Origin: Sulfurospirillum diekertiae
Lineage (GTDB): Bacteria; Campylobacterota; Campylobacteria; Campylobacterales; Sulfurospirillaceae
Direction: 5' to 3'
Assembly (NCBI RefSeq): GCF_002309535.1
Contig: NZ_CP023275.1
Coordinates: 1,736,001 to 1,800,000 of the forward strand
DNA length: 64,000 nt
Below, piece after piece: positions 17,343 to 27,546 of the stretch. The first letter of the stretch is position 1, and the number at the start of each line of letters is the position of its first letter. The position numbers and the translations under genes were made by a program. Below the pieces are notes generated by a model, which was given only the letters and a program-made list of their open reading frames with translations, was not told the DNA's origin and ran no database searches.

Positions 17343-19045
17343 CGTCTGACTTTCGCATCGTAATCATGAATTAACTGGATAAACGCCTCTTCCATCGTTG
17401 CGTTGGCAGAGATTTGGTGCTTGAGCTCATCGGGCGTTCCTGTGGCGATGGCTTTTCCATGATAAATCAGCATAATACGATCACAATACTCCGCTTCATC
17501 CATAAAGTGCGTTGTCACCATCACAGAAACCCCTTTTTTAACGATGCCATTAATATGCGTCCAAAACTCTTTTCGCGTAATAGGATCAACCCCGCTCGTA
17601 GGCTCATCTAAAAACAAAACAGAAGGTTCATGCATCAGCGCACATGCCAGTGCCAAACGCTGTTTAATACCTAAAGGCAACAGTTCTGCTTTTGTTGTTA
17701 AATGTGACTCAAAATCAAAAGTTTCAATAATATCCTGAATTTTTTGGGTATAGTGCTTCCCACTCAATCCATAGATACCTGCAAAAAATTCTAAATTGTT
17801 GATGATATTTAACGTACTGTAAAGTGAAAATTTTTGTGCCATATACCCAATGTATGAACGCACTTCTGCGCCTGCCGTGTAAAGGTTTTCACCCATAACC
17901 AACGCTGTTCCTTCTGTTGGAACCAGCAACCCACACAACATCTTAAACGTGGTTGATTTACCTGCACCATTAGGCCCTAAAAAACCAAAAATTTCTCCTC
18001 GTCCAATCTTGAAGTCAATATGATCTGTCGCTGTAAAATTTCCAAACGTTTTGGTCAATTTTTTCGCCTCAATCAAATAACCTTGATGCTCTTTTTTAGG
18101 TGCCATTTGATTTGCCAAAAGCGATTCTGGCTCGGTTTTGACGCCTAGTAAGCGCACAAAAGCATCTTCAAAGGTAGGGGCACATACTGCAAAACTTGCC
18201 CGAGTATCGTACCCACTTAGATGCACAATGGGAAAGGACGTTCCTGCTTTAAGATTGACACGAATAGTATTGCCTACCAAAACAGCATCCATGACGTCAG
18301 GGGCATGTAAGAGGTGTGTTAAAAGCCTTCGTTTATCGGTGCTGATAGTGCTTACAAGATAGACTTCTCCCTTAAGAGGCTCTTTCATTTTCTGGGGAAA
18401 TCCTTGGTAAAGAGAGACACCAACATTCAGTAAAATAACCGAATCACACTTATCAGCCTCATCCAGATAAGACGTTCCCCACAAAACCGCGACATCTTCT
18501 TTTATAAGTGTTTGGATCATTTCCCATAGATTGATGCGCGAAATCGGATCGACCCCAACACCAGGTTCATCCAGAAGCAAAAGTTTTGGCTTTTTAATCA
18601 AAGCGCAGGCAAGGCCAAGTTTTTGTTTCATTCCCCCTGAGAGTGCACCTGCTTTTCGGGTACGAAACTCTAAAAGCGATGTAAATTCCAATAACTCTTG
18701 AATACGCTCTTTCGGCGCTTCCACATCTTGCAAAGCAGCATAAAGTCGTAAATTTTCATCCACGCTCAAATCTTCATAGAGTCCAAATTTTTGAGGCATA
18801 TAGCCAATTTGTTGCAAAAGGGAACTTTGCGTACACGGCATCAAGGTTCCTAAAATTTCCAATTTTCCAGAAGTTGGGGCTAGCAATCCTGCTAACATGC
18901 GTATCAGCGTCGTTTTCCCTGCACCATCAGGACCTACAAGTCCTGTAATTTTTCCCGTTTCGATGGAAAAATTAAGCGCATGAAGTGCTGGTGTATCTTT
19001 ATTGGGGAAGATTTTAGAGAGCTGTTCCGCCGTGACGATGGTCAT
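17339..19045 (-). CDS. Tandem ABC ATPase, YbhF-like
   Basis: 568 residues holding two ABC ATPase domains. Domain 1 has Walker A G-P-D-G-A-G-K-T-T near residue 37, signature L-S-G-G-M-K-Q and Walker B L-L-L-L-D-E-P-G-V-G-V-D-P. Domain 2 has Walker A G-P-N-G-A-G-K-S-T near residue 353, a divergent signature L-P-L-G-I-K-Q and Walker B L-F-L-D-E-P-T-S-G-V-D-P. E. coli YbhF, as I recall it, shows the same substitutions, which supports orthology. It powers the YbhS/YbhR-like permeases. In E. coli this system has been linked to export of drugs and Na+/Li+; the substrate here is unknown. Confidence 0.92.
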   Translation of the reverse strand: MTIVTAEQLSKIFPNKDTPALHALNFSIETGKITGLVGPDGAGKTTLIRMLAGLLAPTSGKLEILGTLMPCTQSSLLQQIGYMPQKFGLYEDLSVDENLRLYAALQDVEAPKERIQELLEFTSLLEFRTRKAGALSGGMKQKLGLACALIKKPKLLLLDEPGVGVDPISRINLWEMIQTLIKEDVAVLWGTSYLDEADKCDSVILLNVGVSLYQGFPQKMKEPLKGEVYLVSTISTDKRRLLTHLLHAPDVMDAVLVGNTIRVNLKAGTSFPIVHLSGYDTRASFAVCAPTFEDAFVRLLGVKTEPESLLANQMAPKKEHQGYLIEAKKLTKTFGNFTATDHIDFKIGRGEIFGFLGPNGAGKSTTFKMLCGLLVPTEGTALVMGENLYTAGAEVRSYIGYMAQKFSLYSTLNIINNLEFFAGIYGLSGKHYTQKIQDIIETFDFESHLTTKAELLPLGIKQRLALACALMHEPSVLFLDEPTSGVDPITRKEFWTHINGIVKKGVSVMVTTHFMDEAEYCDRIMLIYHGKAIATGTPDELKHQISANATMEEAFIQLIHDYDAKVRR

Positions 19046-20028
19046 TTTTGGGTATCTTCTTTACATTTGATGGTAATGGGCATCCCTTGTTTTAAATGCG
19101 AATCTGGATTTTTAATAATCACACGAAAACGGTACACAAGGTCAGGACGAAGTTCTGTCGTCTCAATGTTTTTAGGGGTAAATTCTGCCACGGGAGAGAT
19201 AAAACCAATACTGCCTTCATAAGGCTCTTTACGTGAATCAATGTAAACTAACATAGACTCACCTTGCGTAATTTTGCCTAAAAGTGGCTCAGCAACATAC
19301 GCTTTGACCCAATATTCATCTTCCAAAGCAATTTCCAAGATACTCTGAGCTGCACTCACGATGGATGAGGGCTCTTTATAACGCGCAAGGACCGTTCCTT
19401 GGGTCGGCGCATACAGTGTTGCATCCTCTATGTCATGCTCTACGCTTTTGGCTTGGGCAATCAAAGACAACACGGTTGCTTTTTGCATTTCAATATCTTC
19501 ATCCCGATAACCTTTACGTTCTAACTCATAATAACTGAGCGCTTTATCGTAACTGGCATTGGCTTGATCGTATTGTGTTTTTGCAGAAATATAATCTTGC
19601 TCAGTTGTTGCATCGACCTTTAAAAGCTTTTCTTGCCTGATATAAACATCTTTTATTCCCACTAAGGCCGCTTTTGTCTCTTCAACACTTGCCTTTGCTT
19701 GAGCAATTTCTTCAACACGATAGCCTTTGGTAAGCTTGGCTAAGGTCGCTTTTGCAGCCATAATTTGTGCGTTGAGATTGTCTAATTGATAGTGTAACGC
19801 GGTAGTATCTAAGCGCACCAAAGGCTCACCTTTACTGAAAGACTCACCTTCATCTTTGGCAATGCTTTGAATCGTGCCTAAAAATCGAAAGGATAAATCT
19901 TGCGTACGGTTTTCAATGTTACCGTAAAAAACCAATGGCTTTTCCTGTCCTTTGACGTGACTGTAGTAATAATACCCTCCGCCGACACCTAAGATAACCA
20001 GTAGTAGAAGTAAGACTAATTTTTTCAT
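19042..20028 (-). CDS. HlyD/YbhG-like periplasmic adaptor
   Basis: 328 residues from ATG 20026-20028, which overlaps the stop of the TetR gene. Residues 3-20 are a signal anchor. A biotinyl-lipoyl half, a long coiled coil (about residues 80-190, with the A-T-L-A-K-L-T-K-G-Y-R-V-E-E-I pattern of the YbhG group) and a C-terminal beta-barrel follow. It would link the ABC exporter to an outer-membrane channel. No channel gene is in this operon, so it may borrow one. Confidence 0.92.
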   Translation of the reverse strand: MKKLVLLLLLVILGVGGGYYYYSHVKGQEKPLVFYGNIENRTQDLSFRFLGTIQSIAKDEGESFSKGEPLVRLDTTALHYQLDNLNAQIMAAKATLAKLTKGYRVEEIAQAKASVEETKAALVGIKDVYIRQEKLLKVDATTEQDYISAKTQYDQANASYDKALSYYELERKGYRDEDIEMQKATVLSLIAQAKSVEHDIEDATLYAPTQGTVLARYKEPSSIVSAAQSILEIALEDEYWVKAYVAEPLLGKITQGESMLVYIDSRKEPYEGSIGFISPVAEFTPKNIETTELRPDLVYRFRVIIKNPDSHLKQGMPITIKCKEDTQK

Positions 20029-20708
20029 GCTTGATCCCTTTTGGCAACTAATCCCCAAAGAATATATTCTGTATTCTCAAGAATGGTGCGAATAATAATG
20101 TCCATATTTTCCTCCTGAGTTTCCTCTAAAAAAGGCATACGTTGCGTGATGGTAATTTGTTGTACGCTAAAAATGACAATTTGACCCAACAGTGTGTGCG
20201 TTCTTGCCCTCACGTCAGGTGAATTCATCGCTTGTTGGCTAATGCGTGCAACCAAATCATCTATGATCGTAAGTATTGGCTCTAACCCTTGTTGATACAA
20301 CAGTTCAAACCCTTTTGATGGCGTCATTTGCTCTCTGATGATAATGCGGTGTAAATAATTATTTTCTTTGAGCCTACCGATAATCAATCGTGCAATCATC
20401 TCTAAAAGATGTTTCAACCAATAAATATAAAATGCATCTGAGGCGACGGTATCTTTTTGCGCCACAGTAAAGGCATTCATAAACTCGGTAGCTTTTTGCG
20501 CCATCATCTGCGTAATAGTGTTCACCACCGCTAAATAAAGCTCTTCCTTACTTCCATAATAATAATTGATCGAGGAAATATTGACATTGGCTTCTTTGGC
20601 AAGTTCTCTCACGGAAACATCCTCCAAAGAGCGCTCCCCAAAAAGCCTGTACGCTGTCTGCAATATTTTTTCTTTCGGTAATTTTGATTGGGTGGAATCT
20701 TTTAACAA
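20025..20708 (-). CDS. TetR-family regulator, CecR(YbiH)-like
   Basis: 227 residues. The N-terminal helix-turn-helix reads V-S-V-R-E-L-A-K-E-A-N-V then S-S-I-N-Y-Y-Y-G-S-K-E-E. The C-terminal domain is long and helical, like CecR, which in E. coli heads the equivalent ybiH-ybhGFSR operon. I use the TTG at 20706-20708, with AAGGAG seven bases upstream. It is the first gene of the exporter operon, so it is probably an autorepressor. Candidate operators are at 20750-20775. Confidence 0.88.
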   Translation of the reverse strand: MLKDSTQSKLPKEKILQTAYRLFGERSLEDVSVRELAKEANVNISSINYYYGSKEELYLAVVNTITQMMAQKATEFMNAFTVAQKDTVASDAFYIYWLKHLLEMIARLIIGRLKENNYLHRIIIREQMTPSKGFELLYQQGLEPILTIIDDLVARISQQAMNSPDVRARTHTLLGQIVIFSVQQITITQRMPFLEETQEENMDIIIRTILENTEYILWGLVAKRDQA

Positions 20709-20749
20709 ATCAGTACTCCTTCGCCACTTTATAATGGAAAGCTTAACAC

Positions 20750-20775
20750 AAACACTTGTTTAAGTCAAACGTTTG
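20750..20775. promoter_or_regulatory. Two adjacent palindromes, candidate operator of the CecR-like regulator
   Basis: AAACA-CT-TGTTT (20750-20761) and CAAAC-GTTTG (20766-20775) share the same half-site and lie side by side, 41-67 bases upstream of the regulator's start. A TATAAA -10-like box is at 20729-20734, so the palindromes cover the -35 region. This is the expected position for a TetR-type repressor. Confidence 0.55.
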
Positions 20776-20874
20776 TTTTAATTTTATACTTAGCCATTTG
20801 TATAGAGTGATTCATTTTACTTTCTTAGACTAAAAAGCTAGGGCTAAAGTATTTTTATATGTAAAACTTTAGTA

Positions 20875-21917
20875 TTATAATGCTACTTTGATACAGTTTC
20901 GACCGCTATTTTTTGCCTCATACAACGCTAAATCAGCACGTGAAACCATCAATGTATCGGTATCGTTCTCTTTATACAGTGTAACGCCTATACTAATGGT
21001 GCGTTTGCCCACGTGCGCAAAGACATGCTCTTCTATTGTGAGACGAATTGTTTCGACCAATGTCAGTATGCCAGGAAGTGAACTCTCCAAACAGATTAAA
21101 GCGAACTCTTCGCCACCCCAACGCACCAGCACATCCGTTGAACGAATACAGCTTTGAATAACCGTCGATATTTCGACTAAAAACGTATCGCCGACATGAT
21201 GCCCATGAGTGTCATTGACCGACTTAAAATAATCAATATCCATTATGACTAAACCAAACGTATGATGAAATCGTTCAGTGCGAGCTAACTCATGCGATAA
21301 AACTTCATCAAATTTTGCACGATTGTAAAGACCTGTGAGTTTGTCGGTAACAGCAAGCTTTGCCAGTATCTCTTTATTTTTAAATACTTTTTTGTTTGAG
21401 CGCTCTAGCAGGTAAGCGCCTAACCCCCAAATGAGGTTGCACAAAAAATCCAAAACAGATGCATTATAAATTCTTGAGATGAAAGATATAGACTGGAAAA
21501 AAGAGAGATAAAAATGATCATACTGACACTAATAATGGCAAGAAAAAGCCTTAATCCAGAAAGAATAAAAGCCCAAAAAATAATAAAATACGTTTCTGGC
21601 ATATAAAAGGTTGGATCTCCAAGTTTTGAGAGAATCAGAAAATTTCCAAAATTTGCAATAATGGGAGCTACTATAGTAGAATAGGTCAAAAGGGAATGAT
21701 GTTTTTCAAAAAAAGTCAGCCCAGCGACCACTAATAAGAGAGGGCAGAGAAAATACAAATGGATTGTATGAACAAAAAATAACGATTTAGAAGGGACAAT
21801 AAAAGGATCAATTTGAGCAAATATACAATATAACGCAGCCGTTAAAAGGGAAATATAACGAACTTGCAAAACCTTTGAAGATTGTATCCATTGATTGTAT
21901 TTTGCCGTATCAAACAC
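20875..21917 (-). pseudogene. Membrane diguanylate cyclase split by a one-base frameshift
   Basis: The first part (21917-21420) starts at GTG with GAGGA upstream and encodes about six membrane helices, ending in F-C-A-T-S-F-G-G then a stop. The second part is in the next frame and continues with L-G-A-Y-L-L-E-R-S, a short linker and a complete GGDEF domain (signature G-G-E-E-F; I-site-like R-S-T-D upstream; D-x-D-Y-F-K). The junction is a run of five G on the coding strand (21424-21428); a sixth G would restore one protein of about 346 residues. The GGDEF half has an in-frame ATG at 21453 but no good ribosome binding site. This may be a real mutation or a sequencing error. Confidence 0.75.
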
Positions 21918-22047
21918 GCTGTTATCCTCTATATATACCCAAAAATAGATAGATAAAATCTATCACTTAGGGATTAACATTAAGACATGAACCAAGAAAA
22001 ATAAAATCTTTACATGTAAGAAATTTAGAGTAAGCTCTAAAGAGGAA

Positions 22048-22069
22048 AAGAGGTGCGTTCACACCTCTT
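22048..22069 (-). terminator. purL terminator
   Basis: On the minus strand, 8 bases beyond the purL stop, the stem AAGAGGTG / CACCTCTT with a 6-base loop is followed by TTCCTCTTT. This is a convincing intrinsic terminator for purL. Confidence 0.75.
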
Positions 22070-22076
22070 AAAGTTT

Positions 22077-24278
22077 TTAGATATCTTGTTCAACCACTTC
22101 CACAAAACGGTTAAAATAACGCTCACAAATAGCTTCAACGCTTTTTGAAACATCATTACATGTAAAGCTATTTCCACCAACTTTTCCGATTTTGACAACG
22201 CTAATGCCAACAGCTTTTGCTTTTGCTTCAAAACCTGCTTCATCATTTACTTCTACAATTGCGCGTGAAAAACTCTCTGCAAAAATGTCTTTAGCATCCT
22301 TACATGTAAAGTTACATGTAACGCCTTTTTTGCTTTTCGCGACCATCTTCGCCAGTGCAATTGCTATACCGCCAACGTTCACATCTTTAGCCGCATTCAA
22401 GAAACCTTTTTTATTGGCTTCGATGACGAGTTCCCATAGTTTTAACTCTGTGTCGTAATTAAGTTCTGCCAAAGTGCCTTCGACTTTGCCAAAAAGCTCT
22501 TTCATATACAAGCTAGCACCAAAATCACTCTTCGTTTCGCCAATCAAATAAACACTTGCGCCCTCTTTTTGAAAACAAGAAGGAAGCGTTTTATTTGCAT
22601 TATCATTGAGTCCCACCATAACAATGGCAGGCGTTGGGAAAACACCCACGCCATTGGTTTCGTTATAAAGAGAAACGTTACCGCTGACAACGGGTGTGTT
22701 CAACTTCGCACATGCCTCTTTGATGCCATAACACCCCTCAGCGAATTGCCACATGACTTCAGGGTTTTCAGGATTTCCATAGTTCAAACAATCGGTAATC
22801 GCGAGAGGTCGTGCACCACTCATCGCAACATTTCGTCCACTCTCAGCGACAGCCGCAGCAGCGCCCATTTTTGGGTCAATGTAGTTATAACGCGGGTTAC
22901 AATCACTGCTCATGGAGAGTGCTTTTCCATTTTCTTTGATACGTATCACACTTGCATCCAAACTGCCGGGGGCTTTAATGGTATTGGTTTGAACGGTTGA
23001 ATCGTATTGGTTAAAAATCCATGTTTTATCGCTGACTTCGACAGAATTTAAAAGGGTGTCGAACGCTTTTTGGTTGTCCACTTTGGCAAAATCATTGATC
23101 GTTGTATGTTTAATCAAAGCCAAATAGGCTGGCTCTTTGGTTGGTCGATCATAAATAGGCGCTTGCTCGCTCACCGGTTGTACGGGCATATCTGCCACTC
23201 GCTCGCCATGCCAGAAAAGTTCCATATTGCCCGTTGCGGTGACTTCACCGATGATTTCAGCGTTAAGGTCCCATTTTCTAAAGATATCAACGACTTTGTC
23301 CTCATACCCTTTTTTTGCACAGATAAGCATGCGTTCTTGGGACTCTGAGAGCATAAATTCAAAGGGTTGCATCCCCTCTTCACGCGCTGGGACTTTATCT
23401 AAGTGCATAATCATACCGCTACCACTGCGTCCTGCCATCTCAAAGGCGCTTGATGTAAGTCCTGCCGCACCCATATCTTGAATGCCCACGATGTAGTCTG
23501 TTTTAAAGAGTTCTAAACACGCTTCCAAAAGAAGTTTCTCGGCAAATGGATCGCCTACTTGAACGGTGGGACGAAGGCTTTTGTTGGCTTCAGTAAAGCT
23601 ATCACTCGCCATAACAGCCCCACCCAGTCCATCACGTCCTGTTTTAGAACCCACATACACAACAGGATTGCCTAGTCCTTCAGCTTTTCCGTAAAAAATC
23701 TCATCACTTTTAGCAAGACCCAACGTAAAGGCATTGACCAAAATATTGCCATTGTAACTCTCATCAAAAAACGTCTCACCACCAATGGTCGGTACACCCA
23801 TACAGTTACCGTAACCGCCGATGCCCGCAACAACACCACGGACAAGAAAACGTTGGTGACGTGAGATATCATCGTTATTTGTGACATTTCCAAAACGAAG
23901 GGAGTTCATGTTTGCAACAGGTCGCGCACCCATGGTAAAGACGTCTCTTAAAATTCCGCCAACACCCGTTGCTGCACCTTGGTACGGTTCAATAAAGCTT
24001 GGGTGATTGTGAGATTCCATCTTAAAGACCGCTGCCATACCATCGCCTACATCGATAACACCCGCATTTTCACCCGGTCCTTGAATAACCCATGGCGCTT
24101 TGGTTGGGAAGCCATTGAGGTATTTTTTACTGGATTTATACGAACAGTGCTCACTCCACATGGATGAGAAGATACCAATCTCTAAAAGATTTGGCTCACG
24201 TCCTAAAATGTTCAAAATATTTTCATATTCGTCTTTGGTTAACTTATGTTTTTTTAACACTGCGTCTAAATTTTCCAT
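22077..24278 (-). CDS. purL: Phosphoribosylformylglycinamidine synthase, large subunit
   Basis: 733 residues, the length of the small-type PurL that works with PurS and PurQ. It makes FGAM from FGAR, ATP and ammonia. The N-terminal [11 protein letters not shown] active-site motif is near residue 40, with E-S-H-N-H-P-S near 88 and G-x-G-G-x-x-R-D near 105. Two AIRS-type domains follow one another. Its last ~100 residues carry three copies of the TTACATGTAA palindrome (22156, 22300, 22312), each read as T-C-N or F-T-C-K. It appears to be transcribed alone. Confidence 0.97.
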   Translation of the reverse strand: MENLDAVLKKHKLTKDEYENILNILGREPNLLEIGIFSSMWSEHCSYKSSKKYLNGFPTKAPWVIQGPGENAGVIDVGDGMAAVFKMESHNHPSFIEPYQGAATGVGGILRDVFTMGARPVANMNSLRFGNVTNNDDISRHQRFLVRGVVAGIGGYGNCMGVPTIGGETFFDESYNGNILVNAFTLGLAKSDEIFYGKAEGLGNPVVYVGSKTGRDGLGGAVMASDSFTEANKSLRPTVQVGDPFAEKLLLEACLELFKTDYIVGIQDMGAAGLTSSAFEMAGRSGSGMIMHLDKVPAREEGMQPFEFMLSESQERMLICAKKGYEDKVVDIFRKWDLNAEIIGEVTATGNMELFWHGERVADMPVQPVSEQAPIYDRPTKEPAYLALIKHTTINDFAKVDNQKAFDTLLNSVEVSDKTWIFNQYDSTVQTNTIKAPGSLDASVIRIKENGKALSMSSDCNPRYNYIDPKMGAAAAVAESGRNVAMSGARPLAITDCLNYGNPENPEVMWQFAEGCYGIKEACAKLNTPVVSGNVSLYNETNGVGVFPTPAIVMVGLNDNANKTLPSCFQKEGASVYLIGETKSDFGASLYMKELFGKVEGTLAELNYDTELKLWELVIEANKKGFLNAAKDVNVGGIAIALAKMVAKSKKGVTCNFTCKDAKDIFAESFSRAIVEVNDEAGFEAKAKAVGISVVKIGKVGGNSFTCNDVSKSVEAICERYFNRFVEVVEQDI

Positions 24279-24339
24279 GGATTGTTGCCCTATGTGATGT
24301 AATTAAAATGGGCTTATTTTACACAAAGGGAGCTAAAAG

Positions 24340-26229
24340 TTAGTTTTGATCTAAAGAGGTTTCCCAAGCTTCCGCGCTCATGGGTTTTGCAAACAGAAAG
24401 CCTTGCATGCTGTCGCATCCATTTTCAATGAGAAAGGCTTTTTGCGCTTGTGTTTCAACGCCTTCTGCCAATACTTCAAGTTCAAGTGTTTTACCCAAAG
24501 CAATAATCGCTTTAGCAATAGCTTGATCATCCTTGGCTTCTGGTAAATCTTTGATAAAAGAACGATCAATTTTAAGCTTATGCAACGGTAGCTGTTTGAG
24601 GTAACTGAGAGACGAATACCCTGTACCAAAATCATCAATTGAAATTTTGTAGCCCAAATTTTCAAGTTTTTGTAACGTTATAGCAAATTGTTTAGGATTG
24701 CTCATAAAGCAACTCTCGGTTACTTCGAGCTCTATGGTTAAAGCACTCACGCCAACATTCTCACGTATTGCTTCAATTTTCTCAACAAAATCATCTTCTT
24801 CGATTTGTACACTGGAAATATTGATAGCAACAATGACATCCTCAAATAAATTTTGTTGAGACCATGTGTTCAACTGTTCTAACACTTTTTTAAAAATCAA
24901 TAATCCAAGGGGAATGATCAATCTTGTCTCTTCTGCTCTTGCAATAAAACTATCTGGCATCATCATGCCATTAATAGGATGTTGCCACCGAACAAGTGCT
25001 TCAAGACCTGTAATTTTGTTTGTATAAAGATTGACTTCAGGTTGAAAACAAACAATCAATTCGTCATTATCAATCGCTTCTTTTAGGTCATTATCTAACT
25101 TGGAAACATTTAAAAGGTGTTCTGTCATAGAAGATGTATAAAAGGCATAACATTTTTTGCTACTCATTTTTTTAGCTTCGTACATCGCGGTATCTGCATT
25201 TTTCAAGAGGGACTCAAAACTCTTACCATCTTGTGGACAACACGCTACACCCATGCTTGTAGTCACCTTGAAATGTTCTATAGCAACGTCAAGGGGAACA
25301 GTCAAACTATTGGCTAATTTTTCACACAATGCTTCTACATGTAAATGGCCATTTGTCAAAATAACAAATTCATCGCCACCTACACGGGACATAAAATCAG
25401 TTTCAGATAAACACGATAAAAAGCGTTCAGCCACTAATTGAATAACTTTATCACCTAATGTGTGACCATACATATCATTGATCGTTTTAAAACGATCCAA
25501 ATCTAGAAATATAAAAGATAATGCAGGCTCATTGACTAAACGTTTTTCAAGCTCTTGTTTCAAAAAAACACGATTTGGCAGTTTTGTCAAAGGATCATTT
25601 AGAGCTAAAAAAAGCACCTCTTGTTGTGCATTTTTACGATCACTAATGTCACGATGCGTTCCAGCGAGTCTTAATGCAGCACCCATTTTATCGCGTTCTA
25701 CAACAGCACCTGAGCCTTCTATCCAAACCCAATGTCCATTTTGATGACGCATACGAAACTCTATAACATAAGGCTTATTATTTCGAATGGTATTTTCAAT
25801 AGCATTATTTGCAATCATTTGATCATCAGGATGAATTCGATTTGACCAATCCGTATCTATGTCATCAATATCTTCTCGTTTTAAGCCTAAAAAAGAGAGC
25901 CATATATCATTGACAATATGGGTATGATGGACATAATCCCAATCCCAATACCCTAAATTGGCACCTTGAATAACATGCTCCAAACGTTGTTCATTTTCTT
26001 TAAGTTTTTTTTGCATGGATTCAATTTGAAGAATTTTTGTTTTAATCAAACTATAAAGCAGCACTGATGTGATGAAAACAAAAAAGAAACCTTTATAGGT
26101 TGAGAGTGTTGCAAAGAGCGTGGTATTAGTAACAAAATACTCTACTGCATGATCTGAAAAATAGATCCACAACACAGAAAAAAGAGCATAAATAATCACA
26201 ATACGTAAAGGGTTCATGTTAAACAACAT
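24340..26229 (-). CDS. Membrane PAS-GGDEF-EAL c-di-GMP turnover protein
   Basis: 629 residues from ATG 26227-26229. Two N-terminal helices (about residues 7-26 and 40-60) are followed by a PAS domain with PAC motif (W-V-W-I-E-G-S-G). A GGDEF domain with intact V-G-G-D-E-F and an EAL domain with E-A-L-V-R-W, D-D-F-G-T-G-Y and A-E-G-V-E-T come next. Both catalytic signatures are intact, so it may make and break c-di-GMP. An upstream in-frame TTG overlaps the -10 box, so I reject it as start. It is monocistronic. Confidence 0.92.
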   Translation of the reverse strand: MLFNMNPLRIVIIYALFSVLWIYFSDHAVEYFVTNTTLFATLSTYKGFFFVFITSVLLYSLIKTKILQIESMQKKLKENEQRLEHVIQGANLGYWDWDYVHHTHIVNDIWLSFLGLKREDIDDIDTDWSNRIHPDDQMIANNAIENTIRNNKPYVIEFRMRHQNGHWVWIEGSGAVVERDKMGAALRLAGTHRDISDRKNAQQEVLFLALNDPLTKLPNRVFLKQELEKRLVNEPALSFIFLDLDRFKTINDMYGHTLGDKVIQLVAERFLSCLSETDFMSRVGGDEFVILTNGHLHVEALCEKLANSLTVPLDVAIEHFKVTTSMGVACCPQDGKSFESLLKNADTAMYEAKKMSSKKCYAFYTSSMTEHLLNVSKLDNDLKEAIDNDELIVCFQPEVNLYTNKITGLEALVRWQHPINGMMMPDSFIARAEETRLIIPLGLLIFKKVLEQLNTWSQQNLFEDVIVAINISSVQIEEDDFVEKIEAIRENVGVSALTIELEVTESCFMSNPKQFAITLQKLENLGYKISIDDFGTGYSSLSYLKQLPLHKLKIDRSFIKDLPEAKDDQAIAKAIIALGKTLELEVLAEGVETQAQKAFLIENGCDSMQGFLFAKPMSAEAWETSLDQN

Positions 26230-26265
26230 AGGTTTGCTCGCTCTTTCTGAAATTTCTCTTGATCT

Positions 26266-26271
26266 ATTATA
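26266..26271 (-). promoter_or_regulatory. -10 box of the GGDEF-EAL gene
   Basis: A perfect TATAAT on the minus strand, about 37 bases upstream of the chosen ATG. It would put the transcript start near 26259 and give a leader of about 30 bases. Confidence 0.55.
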
Positions 26272-26356
26272 CAATAGGATAATAGATATTTATGGTATTT
26301 TGATATAAATTCAGATAAAATCCAAGCTTCAAATTAACTGTGAGGCGGTACCTTTC

Positions 26357-26782
26357 ATGTTCGGTATGGGTATAGGAGAAATCCTTGTTATTGTAATTAT
26401 TGCGATTATATTTTTAGGTCCAGAAAAACTTCCAGAGGCAATGGTCAAAGGTGCAAAATTTTTTAAAACACTGAAAACCAGCATCAATGACGTCAAAAGT
26501 ACCTTTGAACAAGAGATGAAAATTCAAGAGCTTAAAGAAGAAGCAATCACCTATAAGAAAAAACTAGATGAAGCAACGGCAAGTGCTCGTAAAGTGATCA
26601 CATTTGATGAGCTTGAAGAGATTAAAAAAACGACACAAGGCGTCAATGACTCGTTAAAAGAGCTTGAAAATAGTGTCAAAGAGAGTGCTTCGCTTGAATC
26701 TTCTGCCACTCCCGTCACTCCACAGCAACCTGTGATTGTTGAAGAAACCCCTAAAGAGATCAAGAAAGAGGTAAATGCATAA
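26357..26782 (+). CDS. tatB: Sec-independent translocase protein TatB
   Basis: 141 residues. One N-terminal helix carries the G-I-G-E-I-L-V-I-V and F-L-G-P-E-K-L-P hinge of TatB. An amphipathic helix (residues 25-60), a charged coiled coil and a Pro/Glu-rich tail follow. TatB binds twin-arginine signal peptides together with TatC. Its stop overlaps the tatC start by one base (TAATG). No tatA gene is present in the window; it must lie elsewhere. Confidence 0.93.
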   Translation: MFGMGIGEILVIVIIAIIFLGPEKLPEAMVKGAKFFKTLKTSINDVKSTFEQEMKIQELKEEAITYKKKLDEATASARKVITFDELEEIKKTTQGVNDSLKELENSVKESASLESSATPVTPQQPVIVEETPKEIKKEVNA

Positions 26783-27543
26783 TGTTTGATGAGTTAAAAC
26801 CCCATTTAGCTGAACTTCGTAAAAGACTTTCGATCTCCTTACTGGTTATTTTAGTAATGTTTATTGTCTGCTTTGCCTTTTGGCAACCCATCCTTGCATG
26901 GATGATCGCTCCTCTTAAAGCGGTTCTTCCTGAAGGAAGTAATGTCATTTTCACAGGCGTACAAGAACCTTTTTTCACCGCAATGAAAGTTGCTTTTTTT
27001 GCAGGATTTATTCTCTCATTGCCCGTTATCTTTTGGCAATTTTGGCTTTTTGTTGCCCCGGGTCTTTATGAGAATGAAAAAAAACTGGTTGTGCCTTTTG
27101 TAGCAGCTGCCACTTTGATGTTTACGATGGGTGCTTCGTTTTGTTATTACGTTGTTGTTCCACTCGCTTTTGGTTTTTTAATTGCTTTTGGTAGTGCTTT
27201 GTTTACTGCGCTTCCTAGCATCGGCGAATACGTTGGTTTTTTCACCAAATTCTTAGTGGGATTTGGACTCTCTTTTGAAATGCCTGTTGTCATCTTTTTC
27301 TTTGCAAAATTGGGGCTTGTCGATGATAAAGGGCTCAAAGAGTTCTTTCGCTATGCCATTATTATTATCTTTATCGTTGCAGGTATTTTAACTCCTCCTG
27401 ATATTTTGTCACAATTTTTAATGGCAGCCCCTCTGCTTATTCTTTATGGTATCTCTATTTTGGTCGCTAAAGCGGTAAATCCGTACATTCCACCAGAAAT
27501 TGATGAAACTGAAGATGATGAAGAAACAAAAAGCGAGGAATAG
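26782..27543 (+). CDS. tatC: Sec-independent translocase protein TatC
   Basis: 253 residues with six membrane helices. N-terminal L-K-P-H-L-A-E-L-R-K-R-L and the first periplasmic loop F-T-G-V-Q-E-P-F-F-T are TatC hallmarks. It is the twin-arginine signal receptor and exports folded cofactor-bearing proteins. The C-terminus is acidic (E-T-E-D-D-E-E). queA follows at once, the order known from Campylobacter jejuni. Confidence 0.96.
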   Translation: MFDELKPHLAELRKRLSISLLVILVMFIVCFAFWQPILAWMIAPLKAVLPEGSNVIFTGVQEPFFTAMKVAFFAGFILSLPVIFWQFWLFVAPGLYENEKKLVVPFVAAATLMFTMGASFCYYVVVPLAFGFLIAFGSALFTALPSIGEYVGFFTKFLVGFGLSFEMPVVIFFFAKLGLVDDKGLKEFFRYAIIIIFIVAGILTPPDILSQFLMAAPLLILYGISILVAKAVNPYIPPEIDETEDDEETKSEE

Positions 27544-27546
27544 ACC

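Noticed and set aside
21424-21428. Phase-variable poly-G tract
   Set aside because: Five G are too few for the slippage-prone tracts known from Campylobacter; a fixed mutation or error is more likely.
22569-23481. Open frames antisense to purL
   Set aside because: Same reason: antisense to a well conserved gene, with no recognisable domain or start signal.
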